From Fulvivirga ulvae (GTDB lineage Bacteria; Bacteroidota; Bacteroidia; Cytophagales; Cyclobacteriaceae), in NCBI RefSeq assembly GCF_021389975.1, contig NZ_CP089981.1, forward strand, positions 4,861,501 to 4,925,500: a stretch of 64,000 nucleotides of DNA, read 5' to 3'. Shown in pieces: positions 17,210 through 26,634 of the stretch. The notes beneath the pieces were generated by a model. The model was not told the DNA's origin. It worked only from the letters and a program-made list of their open reading frames with translations, and ran no database searches. Each line of letters starts with the position of its first letter. Within the stretch, counting starts at the first letter, position 1. Made by a program: the position numbers and the translations under genes.

Positions 17210-18262
17210 CGGCCCCACCTAACTTTGCTTGTCTCGTTTTTTTTATTGGTCTGGATTTATTGGTACTTATTTCATTAACTGTCTATCAATCATTAATTGG
17301 TCGGGATCTGTGTGTTGGGATGTTGAGCGAAACGCAGGTAAACCAAAGGCGTAGCTACTGCAATGCGAGCCGTCTGCGAGTGGAGCAAGGGTGCTGTAGG
17401 TAAAGCCTGATAAGGCGACTACAGCTATGTAGGAACTACACAGGGCTGGCGTGATTTTTTGCTTTGGGGTCGGGAAAGGCAAGTGTAGCGATTGAATGAA
17501 ACGGAATATTGAAGAACGGTATTTTAAAGGATAATGATATTGAAGTGGAGGTGCAGCATTTGGTATTTTCCAATTTCAACCAAATGTGGGTTTTCAGTTT
17601 GAGCATCAATAGCAATCGAATTGTAGTGATGAAATGTGGAGTGTAATGAATGAGCTACTCTTGTGTGGGGTGCTGAAAGTGGCTGAATGCAGGGAAAGAG
17701 GAACGATAGACTGAAATGAAGCTACTGTAGGCACTGGATCAAATGCAAAAAGCATGACAGCCCGATCAGCCCGCAGCGACCCGCAGGCGAGCAAAAACAC
17801 ATGCAGCGACAGACCCCCAATTTAACATTGAAGTGAGTACAGCGAACACCTTATTGGGGTTGGGGGGATGAAGTAGCTGCAAGTGAGGATGGAGAGAAGT
17901 GTGTGTAGCAAAACAAGTGAACGGCAGGTGGTGAGCACCTACCGGAGCACAAACCACCTGGTAAGTGAACGCTATATGCAAGGGCGACCGTAGGGAGTGT
18001 ATTTTACCCTTGCAGATATGTTTTTGCGGAACAAAACGGAAAGACTGACGAACACCGCTTTACCTGCGTTGGGGATAGGGTGGGAAAAAGCAAGTGTGTG
18101 ACTGAATGGATTGAAGTGCAACGAAAAGGAATGAGGGAATACTCTTGCTGTGGGGTGCTGTAAGTGGGTGAATGAAAAGAGAGAGGTACGAACGAATGAA
18201 AAGAACCGACTGTAAGCACATAGGTCAGGGAGGGCAAATGTGCGTGGGCTTTCTTGGACTAC
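17210..18262 (+). ncRNA. Candidate large structured non-coding region with internal repeats
   Basis: About 1.05 kb without a credible protein gene. It holds many local perfect stems: GCTGTAG 17393/CTACAGC 17419; CATTTGGT 17557/ACCAAATG 17579; CCCCAAT 17815/ATTGGGG 17853; CAGGTGGT 17925/ACCACCTG 17953; TGCAAGGG 17977/CCCTTGCA 18007. Two diverged modules share the order ACTCTTG, TGTGGGGTGCTG, AAGTG, GTGAATG or CTGAATG, ACTGTA, GCAC at about 17655-17732 and 18140-18219. A further pair shares GGGAAA...GCAAGTGT (17472, 18082). The minus-strand frames here are repeat shadows. It could be a structured RNA, an oriT or a replication region. Strand is a guess. Confidence 0.5.
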
Positions 18263-20362
18263 CTATAAAAACCAAAGATTGTCTTTTCCATAATCGGGGA
18301 TTTCATTCCCTTCAAAATAGGGTAGCATTTCTGCCACCATTTCAGGGTATTTGATGGTAACAGGTAGGTTCTGTTGTCTTACTGATTTCCAGTACATTCT
18401 ACTGAACTGATAGACCTGATCAATCAAGTCTTTGACGGTTCTGTAGTCATTCACTAATTCAGGTACGGTGCATTCAATTTTTAGCTTGATCGGGAATGAG
18501 AAACCATCATTGAAATTGAACTCTGTTGCTGAGTATCTGGTATTGTTGAACAGTAAAAATCGATTCTTACCTAACTTAATGAATGTGCCACTAATTGGCA
18601 TGAGTTCTTTCCATCCCAAATCAAATGCCACTATATCAGATGATTCCGTTTTGTTAATTGTAACTATGAATACCGGAATGTCTAAATCAAGCTCCTTCAA
18701 TCCGTTTTCTATAGGCTCAATTTCTTCTCTGCTCATGCTCTTAAAGAAGTGAATTACCAGCCGTCTGATATTGGAATTGATATTGACATAATCTTTAACT
18801 GCCCGAAGGATCGAACCTGCTAATTCATCTGTCTGATCTTTTTGGAAACACTCAAACCGATTGAATTTGCCAGTATTTGAGAAACTAAATGCACTTCCTA
18901 TGTACTGTACATCTACATCCGTATGCTTAAATGCACCAACACCTACTATCAATTCATTCTTCAGCTTTGTGCCTAACCTCCAAGGTGTGCCTTTGAGCTT
19001 TGCCAGAATGGCAATAGCGATATTGGGTAAACTAAAATGGTATTTTTCATTGGAGAGTACCTTTTCAGGGTCAATCACCTGAGAGGAGACACCTTTCTGT
19101 AACAATAACTCTTTCAGCTTGTAGTAGACCTGTCTTCTTGATCTATCCGATATGTGTTTGGATACTGGCGTAATATAAATGGCCAAATATTGAATATCTG
19201 AATCAAAGTCTTTATCAGTGATGGCCTGGTATATTTCTGGCCAAGGATTCTCACGGTCTTTAAATACTACTGCGTGTTCTTTATTGGGTTGGTATGGTAC
19301 GTGGACAAACTGAGTGAGTCCTTTAAACCCGGGTTGAGTACCATTAAAATATTTATGCATAATGGCACCAACATTCTGATCATCTTCATGCAAAATGAAG
19401 AAGAAGTTGATTTTGACAATTGGACTTAAATCAAATGGCCCATTGTCCCGAATGCCATACATTGGGATTTTACCTGTCTGCTTTTTGCCAAATACGAGTT
19501 GATTGCTGCTCTTATAGACTTCTCCAACTCTCTTGGAATCTACATAAATGAACCCCTTAGCATCAATTGGAATAATGCTTTTGAACTCATTCGTATTCAG
19601 GTAGTTCCTGTAAAACTTGTCAATGGCTGTTTTGAACTTCTTGTATCGGTTTGACTTGTCGGGTGCTTCTGTTTCCTGGAGTAGGGCATCTCTTATGTCA
19701 AAATTCCAAACAGGATAAACCTTGTCGTATTCTCTTCTTCCATCATCTGGTAACTCTTCATATCGATATAGCCCTTTATTGTGAACTACCCAATTGAATG
19801 CCTCAATGGGGACATCTTCTAACAGACCTGATATAGGAGTCTTAAAGATTTTAGATTTTCCTTCAAATGTTACTAATAGTTCTAAACTTCTTGTGGCCGT
19901 CTTAAACTGTACTTTGAGAGAGAAGCGATCAAAGATTTTGTAAACTCCGGTTGTGTCTTGTTTGTCACTTGCCAGCCAAATTTCTGTATCACTTATGAAG
20001 TTGGGTTTTACCAGAAACCCTTTTGATTTGAAATGATTGTGAATTAGAGAGTTGTAATAGCGTTTTAGTACTGATGATGAAAAAGTAGAGTTGTCTACTG
20101 GTACGCTTTTTTCTTCTCCATCTTCAGTAACTATGGTTTGATATTCTGGTGATGTGGGTTTGAGTACTGCTAAAAAATCAGGTCTTTCCTCTGTAAATGA
20201 AGTGTAATAATGTTCCTGCTCTCCATACTTTTCAATCACCTCAGTAGGAACTAAGGTTTTGTGAATCCTTGTGAGGTTCTCTTGTTCCTGATCCGTAAAG
20301 AAGAAGACTTGTTCTTCTTGTGGGTGATTGAAGGTGAGTATGTTGAATAAGAGTTTAGCCAT
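18263..20362 (-). CDS. Long prokaryotic Argonaute (pAgo), predicted catalytically inactive
   Basis: 699 aa, the length of a long pAgo. The MID region is recognisable at ~residues 395-470: VYYKLKELLLQKGVSSQVI and SLPNIAIAILAKLKGTPWRL, with Tyr, Lys and Gln at positions used for guide 5'-phosphate binding. The PIWI domain follows to the end (KNELIVGVGAFKH; RRLVIHFFKSMSREEIE; YWKSVRQQNLPVTIKYPEM). The first catalytic Asp is replaced by Gly (IVGVGAF for the usual IxGxD), the HRDG aspartate is missing (IHFFKS) and the last position is Glu. It should bind guide and target without slicing. It overlaps the nuclease gene by 8 bp. Known inactive long-B pAgos pair with separate effectors. Confidence 0.88.
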   Translation of the reverse strand: MAKLLFNILTFNHPQEEQVFFFTDQEQENLTRIHKTLVPTEVIEKYGEQEHYYTSFTEERPDFLAVLKPTSPEYQTIVTEDGEEKSVPVDNSTFSSSVLKRYYNSLIHNHFKSKGFLVKPNFISDTEIWLASDKQDTTGVYKIFDRFSLKVQFKTATRSLELLVTFEGKSKIFKTPISGLLEDVPIEAFNWVVHNKGLYRYEELPDDGRREYDKVYPVWNFDIRDALLQETEAPDKSNRYKKFKTAIDKFYRNYLNTNEFKSIIPIDAKGFIYVDSKRVGEVYKSSNQLVFGKKQTGKIPMYGIRDNGPFDLSPIVKINFFFILHEDDQNVGAIMHKYFNGTQPGFKGLTQFVHVPYQPNKEHAVVFKDRENPWPEIYQAITDKDFDSDIQYLAIYITPVSKHISDRSRRQVYYKLKELLLQKGVSSQVIDPEKVLSNEKYHFSLPNIAIAILAKLKGTPWRLGTKLKNELIVGVGAFKHTDVDVQYIGSAFSFSNTGKFNRFECFQKDQTDELAGSILRAVKDYVNINSNIRRLVIHFFKSMSREEIEPIENGLKELDLDIPVFIVTINKTESSDIVAFDLGWKELMPISGTFIKLGKNRFLLFNNTRYSATEFNFNDGFSFPIKLKIECTVPELVNDYRTVKDLIDQVYQFSRMYWKSVRQQNLPVTIKYPEMVAEMLPYFEGNEIPDYGKDNLWFL

Positions 20363-21272
20363 TATTTGATAACGTTTCTTTCATTAAACTAAGAATGTAT
20401 TCCAACTGGCTGTCGTCTTTCATATCAATTTCATAGTCTCCATATCCGTAGTGACCTTTGTTTGATACATCATAGGCAATGCCTTTGGGTTCATTGATTT
20501 CACCCCATTTGGCATTGAGCCAAATCTTGATATTCTTCTTTTGTAAGTGCAGGTAGCAGAAGTTCTTTTTGTCCTTTCTGAATGCGATATACATTTTCTG
20601 AGGTATCACCTCTATGTCATCCGCAAGGGTGATGATTCTATTTCTTACTAACTCGTAGAGTTCTTTAATTTCCTCTGTAGGCTTAATGAGGTGGTCTTCT
20701 TCTGTATAGACCTTTATTTCGTCCTGTACTGCCTTTAGTTCTTTGTTTTGCTGTGTTAGTGGTTTGATGCTTTCTGCTGATTTGGACTTCTTTATTGGGG
20801 TAATAGAAACCGTATCATTTTCAAATCGCTTAACCTCCCATAGCTCAATGGCAATATCTTTGAAATTGGTCGCCAACTTTTGGTTTTCCGTGAAGCTGGT
20901 AGATACAAAAACTACTCTGGTCTGAGACCAGTCTACTTCATCTCTTTTTAGTTGCTTCTTTAGCGATTCATTGTATTCTACGATGAAATCTGCTTTGTTC
21001 TCCAACATTAAACTCAGGTAAGTAAAGCCCTGATCCACTACGCTTATGTTCTTATCTCTTTTGTATTCAATGATGATGAAAGCATTGTTTTGAGCATCAT
21101 ACGCCAAAGAATCAATCCTTTTGTTTTTGATAGAGAACTCAGACTTTACCAACTCCAATCCCATGATGGTATTGAGGTTGGATTCAAAGAGTTGTTGTAT
21201 TTCCTTTTCGAGTTTGAAAGGCTTCTCTTTGATCTGTGTGATTGTTCCGTTCTTGTTGGCGTATATTCCCAT
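20355..21272 (-). CDS. PD-(D/E)XK nuclease with DUF5655 domain, likely pAgo effector
   Basis: 305 aa. The N-terminal ~110 residues form a PD-(D/E)XK fold: LFESNLNTIMGLELVKSEF (Glu in the first helix), KRIDSLAYD (Asp) and AFIIIEYKRDKN (E-x-K), i.e. an intact-looking active site. The C-terminal ~100 residues (LYELVRNRIITLADDIEVIP, KMYIAFRKDKKNFCYLHLQKK, GHYGYGDYEI) match DUF5655. The gene overlaps the pAgo start by 8 bp, so the two are co-translated. By analogy with inactive long-B pAgo systems, this is the effector that degrades DNA when pAgo finds an invader (inference from family knowledge). Confidence 0.82.
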   Translation of the reverse strand: MGIYANKNGTITQIKEKPFKLEKEIQQLFESNLNTIMGLELVKSEFSIKNKRIDSLAYDAQNNAFIIIEYKRDKNISVVDQGFTYLSLMLENKADFIVEYNESLKKQLKRDEVDWSQTRVVFVSTSFTENQKLATNFKDIAIELWEVKRFENDTVSITPIKKSKSAESIKPLTQQNKELKAVQDEIKVYTEEDHLIKPTEEIKELYELVRNRIITLADDIEVIPQKMYIAFRKDKKNFCYLHLQKKNIKIWLNAKWGEINEPKGIAYDVSNKGHYGYGDYEIDMKDDSQLEYILSLMKETLSNNG

Positions 21273-21277
21273 AGTCT

Positions 21278-21616
21278 CTAAAGGTTTTCGAAAAATGTCT
21301 TTACATCTGACAGAGGAGTAGCATTATTGAACGTGGTGATCACATTGCCTTGAATGGAACCCTCTCGTACCTCTATATTTCCAGTATCATGATTATAGGC
21401 AAAACACAATGTCCTGTTATCAACCTGCAGCCACAATACATTCTTCATTTCTCCTTCTCGTGACATCACACGAATGTTGTCTGTTGTTCTCCAGATTATA
21501 CCTCCAGCAATAGCCAATGCTATTTCATTTACATTGTGAGCATGGTGATTTGCTCTGTCAAGAACTCCTGATATATAGGCTCTTAGAATCTCAATATTGT
21601 GAATTGTTGTTGCCAT
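21278..21616 (-). CDS. Small protein of unknown function between hsdR and the nuclease
   Basis: 112 aa from the ATG at 21616, beginning MATTIHNIEILRAYISG; a longer frame overlapping hsdR lacks support. Starting here leaves one base to the hsdR stop and five bases to the nuclease start, so it is in the operon. HNVNEIALAIAGGIIWRTT suggests a helix followed by strands; VLWLQVDNRTLCFAYNHDTGNIEVREG looks like a beta-hairpin. No cysteine pair, signal peptide or membrane segment. I do not recognise a family. It could serve the RM system or the pAgo module, for instance as a regulator, anti-toxin or adaptor. Confidence 0.7.
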   Translation of the reverse strand: MATTIHNIEILRAYISGVLDRANHHAHNVNEIALAIAGGIIWRTTDNIRVMSREGEMKNVLWLQVDNRTLCFAYNHDTGNIEVREGSIQGNVITTFNNATPLSDVKTFFENL

Positions 21617-21617
21617 T

Positions 21618-24600
21618 TTAATTTTCGCATTGATATTGATTCCAGTAATCATTTAGTGTTCCATCAGGTATACTACCGTTTAAGCTATGTACTCTTCTTA
21701 ATTCACGACAGATACACTTTTTTACTGCTTCTGTAGCCTCATCTATCTCATCTGGCAAGTATTCGCCATCTGAATTAATGACTTCTCTGTACCTATTTAA
21801 ACACTTATCAACCCTTGACTCAAACGTGTCGAGTATATCTACTGGAATAAGTGTTTGTAAACGTGAAGCCTCTTCCTGAATTGCAGGAGATGATTTAAGT
21901 GCCTCCACTTGGTTAAATGCCTCTTTTGCCCTTGCTCTGTCCTTAAATTTGAACCAAAGGTCAATCGCTTGCATAGTGGCTGAAATGCTCGCAATAATTG
22001 TGTTTGCTTCCATATTGATTTTTATGTTTAATGTTCTTTCAAAGTCATCACATAATTGATTTAGGTTGTCCTTGGTTTCTCGTAGAAAGAAGTCGCCTAA
22101 GTCTTTGTTCCTGATGGTGTATTTCCTGTAAAGTCTGGAAAAATCTGAGTAAATCTCTTCTTGTGAAAAGGCTGAACCATCATCATTGATTTTAGCGATC
22201 AAACGCTGACCCGTTTCATCTGCTTTGATGAACTCAAATAACCCACTGATTTTACTTTCGAAATCTGCAATCAATTCGGCAATAGCCTCTTCTTCCTGAT
22301 TCCGTTTTTCAATGACCTTTAGAATGTTGTATTTGTACTTATTCGGTTGGTCTGAACTTGTTGGGTTTGGGTTCTTGGGTTTATTTGGTTTGTCTTTTGG
22401 TTCTGCTGGGGCTACTATTCCAATCCTGTTGTCAAAGTATATCTCTACATCATCAATAATCTCATCTTGCTTATTGATCTGATTGTAAAGCATATTGTAT
22501 TTCTGCCAAAACTTTAGTCGTAAATACTCACTGTATTTCGGGTCTAAGTCAATAACGAACTCTATCAGATTTAGGATTTTGAAGTACTTCAGAACCTTCT
22601 CTTTTAGCTTTTTTGCTTCCTCTTTGGAATTTCTTATATAGTTGTCTAATCCATCTTCAATTGCCCGAATCAATGTAATGTCGGGGTTGTCAGTCTGGTA
22701 CTCTTTGAATTGAGGGAAATGCTTTGTGAAAATGGAATGAGTGTTTAGCTCTGCATATAACTCTGCCAGCTTATCTTCATCACCCAATGGGTCAAAATCC
22801 GATACTACTACATTACTGAAATGCTCAAAAGCTGCCTTGATATTCTTAACATTGACATTCTTGTAGGAGAAATCAACAATCTTACAATCGTTTTTGTATT
22901 TGGTAGTCCTGTTTACCCTTGAGATGGTCTGAATGGCGTTGATGCCTCTGATCTCCTTGTCTAAGAATAAAGTATGCAACTTGGGTTCATCAAAACCTGT
23001 CTGTAGTTTATCTACGACTATGATTAACCCATTCTTCTTGATCGCAAAGTTCTGTAATACCTTTTCCTCACTTAGCCCACCATTTAGACTATTGGAGCTT
23101 CCGTGTTCCTGGCTGTCCGAGAATACAATGTATATCGGAGCATCAGCAAAACGCTCATACTTCTTTTGCTGGGTGAGTTCAGCATAGTATTTCTTGATAA
23201 AACCTGCATACTTTTTGGCAGCAGGGATAGAAGAAACCGCCAACATACCTTTGGCTGAACCTCTGATGTTGTGATAGACGGATGAAAGGAGTCTTTCAAC
23301 AACGAATTTCGAAATGGCTTCAATCCTTTGAGTATTGAGGTATATTTTCTTCTTTCTTATGGCATATTTCTTTCCAAACTCATCTATGCCAGTATCCGTA
23401 TTGTCCGGTATTTCGTCAAAGCCATATCCAAGGTCACGTTCAAAGCCTTCCAATTCATTATCTGGAATTTCAAAATACATCTTAGCTGAAACTGGAACAA
23501 TCCCTTTAATGGGGTTTAAGATGTAACCATCTTCAATTGCTTCACGCATGGTATAGCTATCGAAGGGTATCCAGATTTTTTCTGATTCTGCATATTTGTT
23601 GAACTCACCAAATCGGGCTAATGTATGATCGCTTGGTGTGGCGGTGAAACCGACAATGAGGTTCTTTTTAGTGTGCTGTTTTTTGTACGCTTCACTTTGA
23701 TCAAAGCTGCTTTGCAGCTCATCAAAGACACTAATCATCTCTTCATGCTGAACACCACTATTGCTTCTGTGGATCTCATCAATCAGGAATGCAATACGTA
23801 GCTTGGAGAGCTTCTTTACTACTGATTCATCCAGGATATTATCTACAGAGGTGAACTTTTGTAGGTTAACAACTACCAATCGTTTATCGCTACTCAGAGC
23901 AGATATAAATGATTTCTTATCGGTTGCTTCTATGAACATTCCTTTTTGGATGTTCATGTTGTGCAGTTTAGAATCTAATTGATCTCTAAGCTGCAAACGG
24001 TCAACCACTAACATCACTTTGTCATACACATAGAGCCCCTCTCTTCGAAGGTCTTTGAGTTGCAAGGCTGTCCAGCCGATAATATTACTCTTACCAAACC
24101 CTGCTGCATATTGTAGCAGGAGGGAATAAACTGTTTTATTGTTTTGGTACTTCTGGCGTTTGGCAATGAGTTCTTTGGTTTGGTTCTCACCAATGCCCTT
24201 TGCTTTTAACTCAGCCTCTAATTTATTGATGAAGTAGTCTGGTTCATCTTCATGCTCCAGAAACTCATTGATCTTAGAAAGTACTTTGTCTGTTCCAAAC
24301 TTTTGCTTTGGGCGTGGTGCTATAAGTCTACCATCATTGTGCTTGTATTCTTTGGTTTTGCTGCCTTCCTTTTTGATGAGTTCACGTTCTATGAAATTGT
24401 AGTAGAGAATTTCTTTCTCTATCATCTTCTTATCGTAGAGTGCCTTGAACACCTCCTCAAATCGCTCGGTTTTTGTGGCTTCTCTGTTACGAAGTGGGTA
24501 GGGCTTGAAGTCCTTTAAAACCTTCTTTTCATAGTTTTCAAAATCATAGCTACCACTGGCAACCGTGTTTTTGATTTCATCAAAGTGATTGGAAATATTT

Positions 24601-25289
24601 CGGATGACATAAGTCTCTGAAATATCTGTAGAGGTAATGTGTATGGCTTTCTCAAATACTTTCAGGAAGTCCTTTCGGATGGTTTGTGAGAAGTCATTTT
24701 TATCCGCAATGGTCAGGTATTCCTGTACTGCATTCAAGTAGTCTTTGCTTACTTTCTTTCTGCCGTTTTTCTGAGCCGTTTGGTTTGTCCAGTTGCTTTT
24801 TAACTCACTGTATCCTAAAAAGATACCGTTCAGGAAAAAGGACAAATCAGGGCGAAATGAAAAATGCTGCTTGCCCTCATAGCGAAAGATATAGGGCAAC
24901 TCCTGGACTACCGAGAATATGTTTTGGTCAAATAACTTGTCTTCTTCAAACTCACTACCGCTCGGGTAAAAGAGATGCAGCTTGATTCCTTCAAATGTGA
25001 CGGATTTATTGGTATTGATGAAAATAGCCATGTTCATGGATGACTTTATTTTTTCATCCAAGAATTGGCAAAAGGCGTTTAGCAGGTCTTTTTCACTTGG
25101 GAACTTCTTTAGGAGCTTGCGGTAATTGCTTTTATTCAGGTCTGTTTCCGAAATGAAATGCTTTAGGTCTTCTGTGATGAAGAACAAAGGCGAAACGGTA
25201 TTTGCCTTTGCTTCCTTGTAGCGAAGGCCGTCAGGTCTTTCGCAAAGGAAGTTGACGAGGTATTTATCTTGTAGGTCTAATTCATTCAT
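21618..25289 (-). CDS. hsdR: Type I restriction endonuclease subunit R
   Basis: 1223 aa. The N-terminal nuclease domain has RPDLSFFLNG and LGYSELKSNW (D...ExK). Superfamily II translocase motifs follow: Walker A-like AAGFGKSNIIGW (~residue 397), DEIHRSNSG (motif II, ~510), VGFTATP (motif III) and LQTGFDEPKLHTLF / TISRVNRTTKYKND (motifs V-VI). A low-complexity KPNKPKNPNPTSSDQPNK linker separates a helical C-terminal region that docks on the methylase core. It cuts unmodified DNA after translocation. It directly follows hsdS (1-bp gap). Confidence 0.95.
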   Translation of the reverse strand: MNELDLQDKYLVNFLCERPDGLRYKEAKANTVSPLFFITEDLKHFISETDLNKSNYRKLLKKFPSEKDLLNAFCQFLDEKIKSSMNMAIFINTNKSVTFEGIKLHLFYPSGSEFEEDKLFDQNIFSVVQELPYIFRYEGKQHFSFRPDLSFFLNGIFLGYSELKSNWTNQTAQKNGRKKVSKDYLNAVQEYLTIADKNDFSQTIRKDFLKVFEKAIHITSTDISETYVIRNISNHFDEIKNTVASGSYDFENYEKKVLKDFKPYPLRNREATKTERFEEVFKALYDKKMIEKEILYYNFIERELIKKEGSKTKEYKHNDGRLIAPRPKQKFGTDKVLSKINEFLEHEDEPDYFINKLEAELKAKGIGENQTKELIAKRQKYQNNKTVYSLLLQYAAGFGKSNIIGWTALQLKDLRREGLYVYDKVMLVVDRLQLRDQLDSKLHNMNIQKGMFIEATDKKSFISALSSDKRLVVVNLQKFTSVDNILDESVVKKLSKLRIAFLIDEIHRSNSGVQHEEMISVFDELQSSFDQSEAYKKQHTKKNLIVGFTATPSDHTLARFGEFNKYAESEKIWIPFDSYTMREAIEDGYILNPIKGIVPVSAKMYFEIPDNELEGFERDLGYGFDEIPDNTDTGIDEFGKKYAIRKKKIYLNTQRIEAISKFVVERLLSSVYHNIRGSAKGMLAVSSIPAAKKYAGFIKKYYAELTQQKKYERFADAPIYIVFSDSQEHGSSNSLNGGLSEEKVLQNFAIKKNGLIIVVDKLQTGFDEPKLHTLFLDKEIRGINAIQTISRVNRTTKYKNDCKIVDFSYKNVNVKNIKAAFEHFSNVVVSDFDPLGDEDKLAELYAELNTHSIFTKHFPQFKEYQTDNPDITLIRAIEDGLDNYIRNSKEEAKKLKEKVLKYFKILNLIEFVIDLDPKYSEYLRLKFWQKYNMLYNQINKQDEIIDDVEIYFDNRIGIVAPAEPKDKPNKPKNPNPTSSDQPNKYKYNILKVIEKRNQEEEAIAELIADFESKISGLFEFIKADETGQRLIAKINDDGSAFSQEEIYSDFSRLYRKYTIRNKDLGDFFLRETKDNLNQLCDDFERTLNIKINMEANTIIASISATMQAIDLWFKFKDRARAKEAFNQVEALKSSPAIQEEASRLQTLIPVDILDTFESRVDKCLNRYREVINSDGEYLPDEIDEATEAVKKCICRELRRVHSLNGSIPDGTLNDYWNQYQCEN

Positions 25290-25290
25290 C

Positions 25291-26634
25291 TCAGTCCTGT
25301 GTTACTTTTATTTTGCCTGTCACCACATCATTGATAAGCGTTTTTCTCAGCTCTTTAAGTGTGATGATTTGGGTCTGTATATTTTTTATAATCTTGGTGA
25401 TTGTATCGAGTTTAGAATCCAGAAACTCGACTATTTCTTCTTGCTCTTCTTTGGTGTCTGGGATAATGACTGTAAAGTCATTGACCTTCTCCATTTTCAA
25501 ATTAATTCTCGTGAATCCTTTACCTTCTATGATTAGGAGTTGACGGTAATAATCTGAGAGCAGTAAATAATTCAAAAAGAAAGGATTGCACTTGCGATGA
25601 TTCAATCTGTAACCCTTACAAAAACTATTTAGGTAAGTTTCTTCTATGTCCTCTGCTAATGCTGCTGTTTTACCTATGTCTTCATATCCCTCAGAACTCA
25701 TTAAAAAGAAAAGGTCTCCTTTTCTGACTTTATTCTGTTTTTCGTTTTCGCCAATTACAACAGTGCCTAAATGATCTTTTTTCAGGTAGGTATTGCTGGC
25801 AATGTTGGTAAATGGAATGAAGCCTTTATTGTCAGGGTTATTGTCCTGGTTGAAGTCATCACCACTCTTTCCTGATAGTCCACTGTATAGCTTACCCAAG
25901 TCCTTTAATCTGTAATTATGCCAAGAAGCAGGGGTCTTAAACCCCAGTTCGTTTTCCTCCAGTACAACAGATTTTTTTAAACCCTTCGTTACCGTGTCAT
26001 TGATTAAGCTATTGCTCAGTTCCTGATAGTAGGTGATCTTCTTTTCTAAAAGTTCTACTTTCTTATCAATGGCTCGGGTTTTGGTATCAAGGTAATTTGC
26101 TATCGCTGTTTGTTCCCTCAATGGAGGAAAATGAATCTGCAAGAACTTGATAAAGTCTTGATTCATATTAGGCTGAGATGCACCTACGTTGATAGCACGT
26201 ATGCTGTCATATTTGTAATTGAACCAATACAGCAGATATTTCGGATAAATACCTTTTGGTTTAAGCATTACACATGATGCTTGGTTGGTAGTAAAAGGAA
26301 TATCAATCAGCCCAACAGTTCCTCTGGTTTTACCCTGACCATACATTGCGATTGCTAAACTACCTTCTGGATATATTTTTAAGCCAGATTCTGCTAATGC
26401 CTGATCTGTTATTTTAACCTTGGTATCAAGTACAATGTCATTATTTAAATCTGAAGTATTTAACCAAGGTATTTTTCCATTATCGTAGTAATTTGGATTT
26501 GATGATTTAGGAGTAGTTCCACTGCCAAAGTCTCCAAACACATCCTTAATTCTCTTCGGTTTCCAATGAGATGGCAGTGAACCTAACCATCTATATTCTT
26601 GATCAATGAACTTTTGTTGGATTGAATTTTTCAT
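25291..26634 (-). CDS. hsdS: Type I restriction specificity subunit S
   Basis: 447 aa with the usual two target-recognition domains, each followed by a conserved helix. Domain 1 starts at WLGSLPSHWKPKRIKDVFGDFGSGTTP and ends in HFPPLREQTAIANYLDTKTRAID; domain 2 starts at FKTPASWHNYRLKDLGKLYSG and ends in IIPDTKEEQEEIVEFLDSKLDTI. Each domain recognises half of a bipartite DNA site, so specificity cannot be read from sequence. It overlaps the end of hsdM by 4 bp (ATGA), which indicates translational coupling. Confidence 0.93.
   Translation of the reverse strand: MKNSIQQKFIDQEYRWLGSLPSHWKPKRIKDVFGDFGSGTTPKSSNPNYYDNGKIPWLNTSDLNNDIVLDTKVKITDQALAESGLKIYPEGSLAIAMYGQGKTRGTVGLIDIPFTTNQASCVMLKPKGIYPKYLLYWFNYKYDSIRAINVGASQPNMNQDFIKFLQIHFPPLREQTAIANYLDTKTRAIDKKVELLEKKITYYQELSNSLINDTVTKGLKKSVVLEENELGFKTPASWHNYRLKDLGKLYSGLSGKSGDDFNQDNNPDNKGFIPFTNIASNTYLKKDHLGTVVIGENEKQNKVRKGDLFFLMSSEGYEDIGKTAALAEDIEETYLNSFCKGYRLNHRKCNPFFLNYLLLSDYYRQLLIIEGKGFTRINLKMEKVNDFTVIIPDTKEEQEEIVEFLDSKLDTITKIIKNIQTQIITLKELRKTLINDVVTGKIKVTQD

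Noticed and set aside
17267..18237. Four short minus-strand open frames in the non-coding part of the element
   Set aside because: They encode Ser/Leu/Phe/His-rich strings that repeat because the DNA repeats, have no domains and no start signals. The stem pattern suits RNA better.
18263..20362. Calling the Argonaute an active slicer
   Set aside because: The expected Asp positions in PIWI are Gly, FFKS and Glu, so guided cleavage by the protein itself is unlikely.
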